A DNA stretch of 5,566 nucleotides from Alphaproteobacteria bacterium (GTDB taxonomy: Bacteria; Pseudomonadota; Alphaproteobacteria; Rickettsiales; UBA8987), in contig DQGZ01000208.1 of assembly GCA_003531345.1 (NCBI GenBank), positions 1-5,566 on the forward strand, read 5' to 3'. The translations under genes were made by a program, and so were the position numbers. Below are positions 4,872 through 5,566 of the stretch, one piece after another. Positions within the stretch are counted from its first letter, which is position 1, and each line of letters opens with the position of its first letter. The notes under the pieces were generated by a model that saw only the letters and a list, made by a program, of their open reading frames with translations, was not told the DNA's origin and did no database searches.

Positions 4872-5566
4872 TATCTTATAACGAGGCGTTACAAATTATA
4901 TTGAAAAACTCCGCTGAAAAAAATATTAAAAAAGTTTCACTATTAAAATCATTAAACCAAGTTTCAGCAAGTGCTGTTTTTAGCAAAATCAATGTACCAT
5001 CATTCAATAATTCAGCGATGGATGGATTTGCTATTAGATCTTTTTATATTGAAAATGCAAGTGCCGAATATCCTGTGAAGTTGAAAATTGATAATATTAT
5101 TGCTGCTGGTGAAAATAGTACAAATTATAATTTAACAGGCACAGTACAAATAATGACAGGCGCACTAGTGCCAGAAGAATATGATGCAGTTATTCCAGTA
5201 GAGGAAGTGGAGGTAAAAGATAATATTGCAATATTCAAACGCCCAGCAAAGAAGAATGAAAATATCCGCTTTATTGGTGAAGATGTGGGTTTAAATCAAA
5301 AAATATTATCCAAAGAAAAGCAAATTTCAGCTGAAGATATAATGCTTTTATCTGCAACGGGAATTTCTGAAGTTGAAGTTTATACAAAACCAAAAGTCCA
5401 AATTTTTAGCACAGGTAATGAAATAACTGATGATTATAATGCTCCACTTGAAGGCAGTAAGATTTATAATTCAAACTCACCATTTCTTATTTCAAGAGCA
5501 TTAGAGGAAGGTTTGGAAGTAAATTATGGCGGTATTATTTCTGATAACTCTGAGAATTTTAAAGTG
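4868..5566 (+). CDS. moeA: Molybdopterin molybdenumtransferase MoeA (3' end beyond the window)
   Basis: The frame is open for 233 codons to the right edge; MoeA proteins have about 400 residues, so the C-terminal ~40% is missing. MoeA transfers molybdate onto adenylylated molybdopterin, giving Moco and releasing AMP. Motifs seen: PSFNNSAMDGFA (44-55), the conserved domain-I segment, including the MDG aspartate D52; IMTGALVP followed by DAVIPVEE, typical of the domain II/III border (about 95-113); and STGNEI (181-186), the start of the MogA-like domain III, with IYNSNS at 199-204. The more common form is STGDEL, so the D-to-N change here is a mild variant. ATG overlaps the TGA of the preceding gene, giving translational coupling. 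It is expected to be co-transcribed from the moaA promoter, beyond the reach of translational riboswitch control except through coupling. Confidence 0.95.
   Translation, partial: MISYNEALQIILKNSAEKNIKKVSLLKSLNQVSASAVFSKINVPSFNNSAMDGFAIRSFYIENASAEYPVKLKIDNIIAAGENSTNYNLTGTVQIMTGALVPEEYDAVIPVEEVEVKDNIAIFKRPAKKNENIRFIGEDVGLNQKILSKEKQISAEDIMLLSATGISEVEVYTKPKVQIFSTGNEITDDYNAPLEGSKIYNSNSPFLISRALEEGLEVNYGGIISDNSENFKV

Overview
The window is AT-rich (roughly one third G+C by eye) and densely packed with genes using the standard bacterial code. A ubiquinone-biosynthesis hydroxylase points to a member of the Pseudomonadota (alpha, beta or gamma), because those lineages make ubiquinone. The genus cannot be settled from these genes. 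The Moco riboswitch, the FNR-type operator boxes and the nitrate-sensor-type regulator suggest an organism that respires nitrate or another oxyanion with a molybdoenzyme when oxygen is low.

Layout. (1) Positions 1-1014, minus strand: a UbiH/COQ6-family FAD monooxygenase, most like UbiM, whose C-terminus lies beyond the left edge. (2) 1015-1179: a divergent intergenic region with a perfect FNR-type palindrome. (3) 1180-2721: a 513-residue Crp/Fnr-family regulator whose N-terminal half is a NIT (nitrate/nitrite sensing) domain and whose C-terminus carries a five-cysteine tail. (4) 2722-2903: a second perfect FNR-type box, a promoter at canonical class II spacing, and a molybdenum cofactor (Moco) riboswitch ending at the start codon. 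(5) 2904-5566: a tight molybdopterin operon, moaA, then a moaC-moaB/mogA fusion, then moeA (cut by the right edge).

How the parts may work together. MoaA and the MoaC domain convert GTP to cyclic pyranopterin monophosphate. The MogA-like domain would adenylylate molybdopterin, and MoeA would insert molybdate. MPT synthase (moaD/moaE), moeB and mobA are not in the window. The most interesting feature is the control layer. The 17-bp operator TAGTTGATCTGAATCAA occurs twice, in opposite orientations, flanking the regulator gene. Each copy points away from the regulator, and each lies exactly 22 bp from a -10-like hexamer, one for ubiM and one for moaA. The recognition helix of the regulator has the E-x-x-S-R residues that FNR uses to read TTGAT half sites. 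The simplest model is that this NIT-Crp/Fnr protein activates the Moco operon (and perhaps ubiM) in response to nitrate or nitrite, while the riboswitch turns moaA translation off when Moco is plentiful. The motifs and distances are read from the sequence; the wiring is inference.
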